Program-made: the position numbers and the translations under genes | Notes under the pieces: generated by a model | What the model was told of the DNA's origin: nothing | The model's input: only the letters and a program-made list of their open reading frames with translations | Databases searched by the model: none | Origin: Parvularcula sp963922235 | GTDB taxonomy: Bacteria; Pseudomonadota; Alphaproteobacteria; Caulobacterales; Parvularculaceae | Direction of reading: 5' to 3' | Length of the DNA stretch: 26,404 nt | Assembly: GCA_963922235.1 (NCBI GenBank) | Contig: CAWUIJ010000028.1 | Coordinates: 1-26,404, forward strand | In this document: positions 20,386-26,404 of the stretch, in pieces | Layout of the letters: each line of letters begins with the position of its first letter | How positions within the stretch are numbered: position 1 is the stretch's first letter

Positions 20386-21479
20386 AATGGTCACCCCAAC
20401 AAGATGACGCACTGAAAGCGGCGAGCCGCTGGCTCTCCAACCGCGATAGCCAAATTTTCCGGCTCTTCGGGTTTGCCGGTACGGGCAAGACGACCCTCGC
20501 CAAAGAGATTGCACAGGCGGTTGATGGCGACGTCGTCTTTGGCGCTTTTACGGGGAAAGCGGCCCACGTCTTGCGGCAAAAAGGGTGCGAGGGTGCACAG
20601 ACGATCCACTCGCTCATCTATCGCCCTGCCGTCGCCGAGGACGAAGATCCCGGCGAGAGCCCGATGTTCACGATCCGCCGCGATGCCCCTGCCGGCGAGG
20701 CGGCACTGATCATCATTGATGAATGCTCGATGGTGGACGAGGAGCTCGGCCGCGACCTTCTCTCCTTCGGCGCCCCTGTCCTCGTGCTTGGCGATCCTGC
20801 GCAGCTCCCGCCTGTCAAAGGTGGCGGCTACTTCACCGAAGCCGAGCCCGACGTCATGCTGACGGAGGTTCATCGGCAGGCGGAGGAAAGCGCTATCGTG
20901 CGCCTATCCATGCAGATCCGTGAAGGAGAGATCCCAGATTTCGGCGACTATGACGACGCGCGCGTCATCAGCAAACGTGACGTGGATCCCGACGCGGTGC
21001 TTGAGGCTGATCAGGTCCTCGTGGGCACCAACAGGACCCGGCGGCGCTATAACGAGCGGCTTCGCCAGCGGCTCGATTTTGACGGAATCGAACCTTGCGT
21101 TGGCGAACGTCTCGTCTGCCTTCGAAACAATAAGAGCAAGGGACTGCTCAACGGGTCGATGTGGACGGTGAAACAGCGCGCAGGCAAACGTCGCGGCATG
21201 CTGCGGATGGACCTCACGCCTGAGGACGGCGGCCGGGCAGCGCGGGTCACGGTTTTACCTGAGTTCTTTAGCGGCGAGGCCGCTGACATCCCCTGGCCGA
21301 AAAAACGGAATTCGGACGAGTTTGACTTCGGCTATGCGCTCACGGTGCACAAGGCCCAGGGCTCACAGTGGGATGATGTCATGCTCTTTGACGAGAGCTA
21401 CGCCTTCCGAGAGCACAAGATGGCCTGGCTCTATACGGGCGTTACGCGAGCGGCGGAGCGCCTCACCATCGTGCGGTAA
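20382..21479 (+). CDS. RecD-like/Dda-like superfamily 1 ATP-dependent DNA helicase
   Basis: A 365-residue SF1 helicase. Walker A is GFAGTGKTTLA (30-40), motif Ia region GAFTGKAAHVLR (54-65), Walker B IIIDECSMVDEE (110-121), motif III LGDPAQLPPV (136-145), motif IV region TEVHRQ (161-166) and the C-terminal UvrD-like motifs TVHKAQGSQWDDVML and YTGVTRAAERL. It lacks the long N-terminal region of RecD2 and is close in size to phage Dda helicases, so recD is not the right symbol. The likely role is DNA unwinding in repair or recombination. The ATG at 20382 is used because homology begins at SPQQDDAL; an open frame from a TTG at 20310 is less likely. The stop lies 15 nt from the convergent YceI gene. 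Confidence 0.88.
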   Translation: MQWSPQQDDALKAASRWLSNRDSQIFRLFGFAGTGKTTLAKEIAQAVDGDVVFGAFTGKAAHVLRQKGCEGAQTIHSLIYRPAVAEDEDPGESPMFTIRRDAPAGEAALIIIDECSMVDEELGRDLLSFGAPVLVLGDPAQLPPVKGGGYFTEAEPDVMLTEVHRQAEESAIVRLSMQIREGEIPDFGDYDDARVISKRDVDPDAVLEADQVLVGTNRTRRRYNERLRQRLDFDGIEPCVGERLVCLRNNKSKGLLNGSMWTVKQRAGKRRGMLRMDLTPEDGGRAARVTVLPEFFSGEAADIPWPKKRNSDEFDFGYALTVHKAQGSQWDDVMLFDESYAFREHKMAWLYTGVTRAAERLTIVR

Positions 21480-21494
21480 GGCGCCCGCGTCAGC

Positions 21495-22100
21495 TTACTT
21501 TGTTTTGGCGAACTCAGCCTGAACAGTGATCGTCACTTCTGTGCCGATACCGAACTGTGCCCAAGCGTCCGAACCGAAGTCCGTCCGATCAATGACGGTT
21601 TCACCAGCGAAGCCGAGCTTTGGCGTGCCCATGAAGTCGCCTGATCCGATGAGCTCGACCTCCATTTCGACCTCATTGGTCTGGCCATTGAAGCTGAGGT
21701 CGCCCGTGATCACACCGGTGCCTTCGCCCGTCTGTTCGAGGCTTTTGGACGTGAACGTGATGTCCGGCTGGTCGGCGCTACCAAGTGCGCTGCGCGCAAT
21801 ATCCTGTTGGAAGTTGTCATTGCCTGCATGGCTCACCGCTGCAGGGCTGATGACACTGTCGGCACCAATGGTGACGGAGAGTGCGCTGTCGGTGGGGTCA
21901 GCAGCGTCCCATTCGAGGCTTCCAGCAACCTCACTGAAGCTGCCGCGATAGAACGAGAAGCCGCCGTGGCTCACGCTCCAGATGACCGTCGTGTGGGTGG
22001 GATCGAGCTTATAGGTGCCAGAAGGCACGTCTTGAGCAGAAGCCGAGGCAAAACCGAGCGAAATGGCAGCTGCACCAGCGAGAAGAACTTGTTTCAACAT
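21495..22100 (-). CDS. YceI-family periplasmic protein
   Basis: A 201-residue protein with a signal peptide (about 1-22, cleavage after ASAQ-like ASA) followed by the YceI lipocalin-like barrel. It matches the family in GTYKLDPTHTTVIWSVSHGGFSFYRGSF (28-55), DSVISPAAVSHAGNDNF, QPDITFTSKSLEQTGEGTGVITGDLSFNGQT, and the end pattern IDRTDFG. YceI proteins bind polyisoprenoid or other amphipathic lipids in the periplasm; some respond to pH or osmotic stress. An AGGGAAC-like ribosome site precedes the ATG at 22100. It may be co-transcribed from the upstream DUF1801 genes, 71 nt away. Confidence 0.92.
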   Translation of the reverse strand: MLKQVLLAGAAAISLGFASASAQDVPSGTYKLDPTHTTVIWSVSHGGFSFYRGSFSEVAGSLEWDAADPTDSALSVTIGADSVISPAAVSHAGNDNFQQDIARSALGSADQPDITFTSKSLEQTGEGTGVITGDLSFNGQTNEVEMEVELIGSGDFMGTPKLGFAGETVIDRTDFGSDAWAQFGIGTEVTITVQAEFAKTK

Positions 22101-22171
22101 GGGTCGTGTTCCCTAAAAGCGATACGCCGAAAGTGGCGCAGTCGCCGCCAGAGACAAGACCTGTTCGCGCT

Positions 22172-22567
22172 TTAGGCGTGCAAAGGTGCATTGCGTTGAG
22201 GTGCATGATCAGTCGCCGCAATGGCCTCAATCTGATGCTGGAATGCTTCAGCAATCAGGCCTTTCACGCGGCTATCGACGTCAAAAATGGACTCAAGAAC
22301 GACGTAACGGATTTCGCTGCCTCCGCCGCTCAAGCGCTGGCCGAGGCGCTTCTCGAGTGCTGCACCTTGCCAAAAATAAAGCTTACAACGATCACCAAGG
22401 GCGACCAGCGACACCACGCGATCATGGAGAAACCATGTCGGTCGCCCGAATGCGAGACCAATCTCGGCATAAGGCGCAGCGGCCTTCACTTCGTGACGGA
22501 CCGTATGGGCGATTTCCCAAGCGCGGCCCTCGAGGGCATCAATCATAGCATGAGGATCATGGGTCAT
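22172..22567 (-). CDS. DUF1801 (YdhG-like) domain protein A
   Basis: A 131-residue soluble protein of the DUF1801 fold. Visible family features are APYAEIGLAFGRPTWFLHDRVVSLVALGDRCKLYFWQGAALEKR (30-73), where small domains of this type usually have WGxPxW and a hydrophobic strand, then GGGSEIRYVVLESIFDVDS. The function of DUF1801 is unknown; members resemble the iron chaperone frataxin in fold. It is a diverged copy of the next gene upstream (shared WQGAALxxx and xGxDxRxVxL patterns), 30 nt away. The ATG at 22567 lacks a clear ribosome site. Confidence 0.75.
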   Translation of the reverse strand: MTHDPHAMIDALEGRAWEIAHTVRHEVKAAAPYAEIGLAFGRPTWFLHDRVVSLVALGDRCKLYFWQGAALEKRLGQRLSGGGSEIRYVVLESIFDVDSRVKGLIAEAFQHQIEAIAATDHAPQRNAPLHA

Positions 22568-22597
22568 GCCGAAAGCGATGCGAGGAGCGTGCCGGGT

Positions 22598-22951
22598 TTA
22601 CTTTATCTGTTTTGGATCAAGGGCGATGGCGACCTGAATAATCTTTCGCAGTGCAGCATCAACCTCATTGGGCTGGCGGACCTTCACGTGTCGAAGATCC
22701 TTACCCGTTCCTTCAATACGATCAGGAAACTGACTGGCTAAGGCAGCACCCTGCCAGAGTTGGAGATTGCACCGATCAGTGTGCACAACAATTGAGGCGA
22801 CACGATTCTTGGGCTCGGTGAGCCAACACGGAAAACCCCAGGCGAGCTTGACCTCAGCCTGGGGCATTTCTTCATCGAGCAAGTCGCGAAGCGCGAGAGC
22901 GATGGCTTTCACATCGCCCTCTTGCTTGTCGAAATAAGCGTCGACGCCCAC
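22598..22951 (-). CDS. DUF1801 (YdhG-like) domain protein B
   Basis: The open frame extends to 23083, but the first 125 nt lie inside the fadJ-like gene and look non-homologous. The domain begins around VGVDAYFDKQEGDVKAIALALRDLL and contains MPQAEVKLAWGFPCWL and DRCNLQLWQGAALASQFPD, then GTGKDLRHVKVRQP. I propose the GTG at 22951 (117 residues), which lies 8 nt past the FadJ-like stop at 22959; a TTG at 22954 is equally possible and neither has a ribosome site, so translational coupling to fadJ is likely. It is the paralogue of the DUF1801 gene that follows. The function is unknown. Confidence 0.65.
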   Translation of the reverse strand: MGVDAYFDKQEGDVKAIALALRDLLDEEMPQAEVKLAWGFPCWLTEPKNRVASIVVHTDRCNLQLWQGAALASQFPDRIEGTGKDLRHVKVRQPNEVDAALRKIIQVAIALDPKQIK

Positions 22952-22958
22952 CAAGGCG

Positions 22959-25160
22959 TTACGCAGCGTCTGCGTAAACGCCCGTCTTCTTCTCGGCGAG
23001 TTCACGGAATTTCGCTGGTGGTGAGAACTTCGCACCATACTTCTGCGCGAGACGCTCAGCGGTCCGAACGAACTCATCAACACCGATCGTATCGATGTGG
23101 CTCATCGGGCCACCGGTCCAAGGTGCGTAACCCCAGCCAAAGATGGCACCGAGGTCCGCAGACTGCGGATCATGAACGACGTCTTGGTCATACATACGTG
23201 CAGCGGCCACCAGCTGGATATAGGTAAGACGCTCTTTGACTTCCTCAGCCGTGGGCTGATCATCGAGCCGTGGGAAGTGCTCTTCAAGACCTGGCCACAG
23301 GAACTTCTTCCCGCCGTCTTCTGGGTACTCATAAAAGCCTGCGCCGACCTTCTTGCCCTTACGGCCAAGCTTTTCGACGAAGAGCTCGAGCAGAGGCTCG
23401 ACACCTGAAGGCTTATAATTGTCGCCCTCTTCCTGCATCGTCGATTTGGCGATCGACCAACCAAGCTCTTGGCTTGTCTCGTCCATCAGCGCCAGCGGGC
23501 CAACAGGCATGCCCATGTGAACAGCGACGTTATCGATCAGAGCTGGGTTGATACCCTCAGCAACCATAAGCGCTGCTTCGTTGAGGTACGGACCAACCAC
23601 TGAGTTGCAGTAGAAGCCGCGGAAGTCGCCCACCACGATTGGTGTCTTCTTGATGGCCTGGACGTAGTCGAGGGCTGTCGCCAACGCTTTGTCACCGCAA
23701 CCTTCTGGCGTGATGATTTCAACGAGAGGCATTTTGTCGACCGGTGAGAAGAAGTGGATGCCGATGAAATCAGCTGTCCGTGTGAAGTTCTTCGCGAGGT
23801 TCTTGATCGGAATGGTCGAGGTGTTCGACGCGAAGATCACATCCTCACGGATGACAGCTTCTGTTTTCTCCGTGACATCCTTTTTGACATCAGGATTTTC
23901 GAACACAGCTTCGATGATCAGGTCGACGTCTTTCAGGTCAGCATAGTCAGCTGTCGTCTTAATCCGAGCAAGCATCGCATCGGACTTCTCTTGGCTGAGC
24001 TTGCCGCGGCCAACAGCTTTCTCGTTGAGCTTGACCGAGTAGCCTTTACCCTTCTCCGCACTCTCAAGGTCACGATCGAGAAGCACGACGTTCATGCCAG
24101 CTTTGGCAGTCACGTAGGCAATGCCAGCACCCATCATGCCAGCGCCGAGAACGCCAACGGTTTTGAGCTCAGATGGCGGAACGCCCTCTGGACGATCGGC
24201 GCCTTTTTCAGCAGCCTGTTTGTTCACAAACAGCGTACGGATCATGTTGCGCGCTTGCGGCTCAAGCAGGCATTGAGTGAAGTACTTGCTCTCGAGGCGA
24301 AGAGCCGTGTCGATCGGAACAATCGAACCTTCGAAGAGGCAAGACAGGATCCGTTCCACAGCTGGGTAGTTGTGGTTGGTGTTGCCCTGCGCCATCGCTG
24401 CACTGCCGGCGAAAACCTGCGCAGCGCCGGGGTGCATAGCGCCCGCACCGCCAGGGATCTTGAAGCCCTTCTTGTCCCAAGGCGCGGTCGATTTCGGGTT
24501 CGCCTTGACCCATGCTTTCGCACGATCAACAACCTCAGCATGCGGTGCGATCTCGTCGAGGAGGCCCATGCCGAGCGCTTTGTCTGCTTTCAGCGGTGCG
24601 CCGAGCGAGCAGATCTGGGCGGCGTTCTGAACACCAGCAAGACGCATTGTCCGCTGCGTGCCGCCCGCACCTGGGATGAGGCCGACTTGGACTTCTGGTT
24701 GGCCCATTTGGAACTTCGGCGAGTCTGTCGCGACCCGGTAGTGGCACCCGAGCGCAAGCTCCATGCCGCCGCCGAGAGCAAGACCATTGAGGGCTGCGGC
24801 CACTGGCTTCGCGCTGGCTTGGCCTTTCATCAGCAGCTTTGGATCCCGACCTGCAGTCTCCATCATACGGACGGCTTTTTGCAGACGGAAGTTGGCGTCA
24901 AAGATGTCCTGAGCCGTGGCATCGTCAGGCATCGAACCAAGCATACGAAGGTCGGCGCCTGCGAGGAAACCAGACACTTTGCCCGACGTGATCACAAGTC
25001 CTTTGATCTCGTCCTTGGCGCAGAACTCTTCGGTGATGAACTTCTCATAGTCATTGACAAGATCTTCGTTCCACACATTCATCGACTGACCAGGCAGGTC
25101 GATGGTCATGAGTGCGATACCGTCGCTATCGATCTCGATACTGAAAGATTTGTAAGTCAT
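22959..25160 (-). CDS. fadJ: Fatty acid oxidation complex large subunit (enoyl-CoA hydratase / 3-hydroxyacyl-CoA dehydrogenase)
   Basis: A 733-residue trifunctional-type enzyme of beta-oxidation. The N-terminal crotonase domain (about 1-190) has the oxyanion segment SGFLAGADLRML (63-74), GLALGGGMELALGCHYR (126-142) with Glu134, and QPEVQVGLIPGAGGTQR (154-170) with Glu156. A linker leads to an NAD-binding 3-hydroxyacyl-CoA dehydrogenase (about 334-515; GVLGAGMMGAGIA at 336-348 and HFFSPVDKMPLVEIITPE) and its C-terminal domains to the end. It converts enoyl-CoA to 3-ketoacyl-CoA for the thiolase encoded nearby. The GGGAGAA ribosome site precedes ATG 25160. FadB and FadJ cannot be told apart here; the symbol is given for the subfamily. 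An isoaspartyl peptidase lies between it and the thiolase. Confidence 0.92.
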   Translation of the reverse strand: MTYKSFSIEIDSDGIALMTIDLPGQSMNVWNEDLVNDYEKFITEEFCAKDEIKGLVITSGKVSGFLAGADLRMLGSMPDDATAQDIFDANFRLQKAVRMMETAGRDPKLLMKGQASAKPVAAALNGLALGGGMELALGCHYRVATDSPKFQMGQPEVQVGLIPGAGGTQRTMRLAGVQNAAQICSLGAPLKADKALGMGLLDEIAPHAEVVDRAKAWVKANPKSTAPWDKKGFKIPGGAGAMHPGAAQVFAGSAAMAQGNTNHNYPAVERILSCLFEGSIVPIDTALRLESKYFTQCLLEPQARNMIRTLFVNKQAAEKGADRPEGVPPSELKTVGVLGAGMMGAGIAYVTAKAGMNVVLLDRDLESAEKGKGYSVKLNEKAVGRGKLSQEKSDAMLARIKTTADYADLKDVDLIIEAVFENPDVKKDVTEKTEAVIREDVIFASNTSTIPIKNLAKNFTRTADFIGIHFFSPVDKMPLVEIITPEGCGDKALATALDYVQAIKKTPIVVGDFRGFYCNSVVGPYLNEAALMVAEGINPALIDNVAVHMGMPVGPLALMDETSQELGWSIAKSTMQEEGDNYKPSGVEPLLELFVEKLGRKGKKVGAGFYEYPEDGGKKFLWPGLEEHFPRLDDQPTAEEVKERLTYIQLVAAARMYDQDVVHDPQSADLGAIFGWGYAPWTGGPMSHIDTIGVDEFVRTAERLAQKYGAKFSPPAKFRELAEKKTGVYADAA

Positions 25161-25171
25161 AGAGTTCTCCC

Positions 25172-26140
25172 TTATTGGGGGCTTGAGGCCACGCCCAATG
25201 GCGCGCCACTTGTCTTCTTCGAATAAGCTACGGTGTCATGGCTTGCGAAAGCATGGATGACACCGCGGGTGGAATGCGGAGCGGCAAAATTGCCCTCCGT
25301 ATCAAGAGTGATGACTGCACCGAGGCCACCCTTCGTGGCCATGCGCATCAGGACAGATTCTGACGCCTCGCTGACGGACAGGCCGCCTTCGACAAGGAGT
25401 GAGACTGAATGGGCAGCAGCATGACGAATGAACCACTCGCCATGGCCGGTAGCCGAGACAGCAGCACCAAGATTATCAGCGTAGGTTCCTGCACCAATGA
25501 CAGGCACATCGCCCACGCGGCCTGGCACCTTCGCGTCATAACCGCCGGTCGACGTGGCCGCTGCGATATTCCCGCAGCGATCAAGCGCAACCGCACCGAC
25601 CGTCCCGTGCTCTTCGGGTTCTGATCCTGAACGCAAGAACCAGTCCTCAGGCGCCTCTTCAGCACCCAACTCACGGACAAAGGTCTCGCCTCGATCTCCC
25701 ACCACAAACACGTGGCGAGACTGATCCATCACCAGGCGCGCAGCTGTGACTGGCGACTTGGTATTGATCAGGGAACCGACAGCACCGGCATTGAGATCAC
25801 TGCCCGACATGATGGCTGCATCGTTTTCAACAAAGCCTTCGGCATTCACGATCGAACCGCGTCCAGCGTTGAAGAGGCCTGATGCTTCCAGATCCGCCAC
25901 AGCGCCTGTCACAGCATCAACAGCACTGATCCCTTCACGGAGCTCAAGGCTGACGATCTCCGCCAGGTTCTCGATGAACGCCATGTCTTCGTCAGTGATG
26001 TTTTCGCCGTTGGTGTACGCACCGCCATGAAGGCCAATGGCGTACGCCGCTCCGGCATCACACATCTCTTGGGCAAACGATGGAGCGAGTGACGCGGCCA
26101 TAGCCGCGACGCTCGCCATTATGATCTTTGCACTGCTCAT
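25172..26140 (-). CDS. Exported isoaspartyl peptidase / type III L-asparaginase family protein
   Basis: A 322-residue Ntn-hydrolase that self-cleaves to alpha and beta subunits; family members hydrolyse beta-aspartyl peptides and asparagine. The nucleophile is Thr180 in HGTVGAVALDRCGNIAAATSTGG, where the beta chain starts. The alpha part has GLHGGAYTNGE, GISAVDAVTGAVADLEASGLFNAGRGSIVNAEG and the conserved NDAAIMSG. The beta part has PGRVGDVPVIGAGTYAD and SATGHGE. The N-terminus is a signal peptide (about 1-24, AAMAASLAPSFAQ), so the enzyme is probably periplasmic. I chose ATG 26140; a GTG at 26149 would add three residues. It sits 11 nt before fadJ and 51 nt after the thiolase. Confidence 0.9.
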   Translation of the reverse strand: MSSAKIIMASVAAMAASLAPSFAQEMCDAGAAYAIGLHGGAYTNGENITDEDMAFIENLAEIVSLELREGISAVDAVTGAVADLEASGLFNAGRGSIVNAEGFVENDAAIMSGSDLNAGAVGSLINTKSPVTAARLVMDQSRHVFVVGDRGETFVRELGAEEAPEDWFLRSGSEPEEHGTVGAVALDRCGNIAAATSTGGYDAKVPGRVGDVPVIGAGTYADNLGAAVSATGHGEWFIRHAAAHSVSLLVEGGLSVSEASESVLMRMATKGGLGAVITLDTEGNFAAPHSTRGVIHAFASHDTVAYSKKTSGAPLGVASSPQ

Positions 26141-26191
26141 CTCTATCACCGCGTCAAAGACGCCGAGAGCGCAAGGCCCTCGGCTTCGTCC

Positions 26192-26404
26192 TTAGACCCG
26201 CTCGATGATGGTCGCTGTGCCCATGCCGCCGCCGATACAAAGCGTCGCGAGGGCCGTCGATTTGCCGGTGCGTTCCAGCTCATCAAGCACAGTACCGAGG
26301 ATCATGCCGCCGGTGGCGCCGAGGGGGTGACCCATGGCAATCGCACCGCCGCAGACGTTGATATCAGAGTGATCAATGTCGTGGGCTTGCATGAAACGAA
26401 GGAC
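26192..26404 (-). CDS. Acetyl-CoA acyltransferase (thiolase), C-terminal part
   Basis: The 3' end of a thiolase that continues beyond the right edge; 70 residues are visible. NVCGGAIAMGHPLGATGGMILGTVLDEL holds the conserved active-site His in MGHPLG, and LCIGGGMGTATIIERV holds the catalytic Cys in the CIGGGMG loop near the C-terminus. Such thiolases cleave 3-ketoacyl-CoA to acetyl-CoA and shortened acyl-CoA, forming a complex with the FadB/FadJ-type subunit. The frame stays open to the last base. Its downstream neighbours on the same strand are the peptidase and fadJ. Whether it is FadA- or FadI-type cannot be decided from this piece. Confidence 0.93.
   Translation of the reverse strand, partial: VLRFMQAHDIDHSDINVCGGAIAMGHPLGATGGMILGTVLDELERTGKSTALATLCIGGGMGTATIIERV

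Noticed and set aside
23754..25226. Long plus-strand open frame of 490 codons opposite fadJ
   Set aside because: It is fully antisense to the well supported FadJ-like gene and its translation shows no domain pattern; high-GC third positions create such shadows.
1..26404. tRNA genes, insertion sequences, phage genes or a toxin-antitoxin pair
   Set aside because: No cloverleaf-like sequence, transposase or integrase motif, or small paired toxin-antitoxin genes were recognised on either strand by eye; tRNAscan-SE and profile searches would settle it.

Overview
The window looks like chromosomal DNA of a free-living, probably marine alphaproteobacterium. The pointers are a MucR/Ros-family regulator, the scpA-scpB-tatA-tatB-tatC run, a chemotaxis operon that contains a CheS-like STAS gene beside cheY, and alphaproteobacterial forms of dGTPase and ErpA. 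I cannot fix the genus; a Parvularculales or Hyphomonadaceae-like origin is only a guess. No tRNA, rRNA, CRISPR array, transposase or phage gene was seen.

Layout. 1-309: AT-rich leader of mucR (310-768, +). A strong hairpin terminator separates mucR from the convergent minus-strand block dgt, SPOR protein, scpA, scpB, tatA, tatB, tatC (5850 down to 821). That block covers dNTP hydrolysis, peptidoglycan binding, chromosome segregation and twin-arginine export. In many alphaproteobacteria argS lies between dgt and the SPOR gene, and nagZ between the SPOR gene and scpA. Both are missing here.

5971-17998: a block sitting between dgt and erpA, which are neighbours in many relatives. It holds a TPR-sulfotransferase (+) and, converging on it, a nine-gene minus-strand chemotaxis operon in transcription order mcp, cheB, cheD, STAS/cheS-like, cheY, cheA, cheW, cheR, cheY. 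The receptor is the most unusual protein in the window. It has two N-terminal membrane helices, no periplasmic sensor, seven PAS domains of two types arranged A-B-A, A, A-B-A, two HAMP-like repeats, a methyl-accepting signalling domain and a C-terminal EWEEF tether for CheR/CheB. It probably reports internal redox, energy or metabolite state to CheA.

18130-21479: erpA (Fe-S carrier), a MAPEG-family membrane protein and exonuclease III on the plus strand, a DUF2147 exported protein on the minus strand, then a RecD-like/Dda-like helicase (+). 21495-26404, minus strand: YceI-family periplasmic protein, two paralogous DUF1801 proteins, the large beta-oxidation subunit (FadJ/FadB-like), an exported isoaspartyl peptidase/asparaginase, and the C-terminal end of a thiolase that runs off the window. 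Thiolase and FadJ form the beta-oxidation pair, with the peptidase gene between them.

I found no clearly new defence or mobile system. The best leads are the seven-PAS receptor with its nested duplication, the position of its operon between dgt and erpA, a MucR protein that has lost three of four zinc ligands, and several unassigned DNA dyads in promoter regions.
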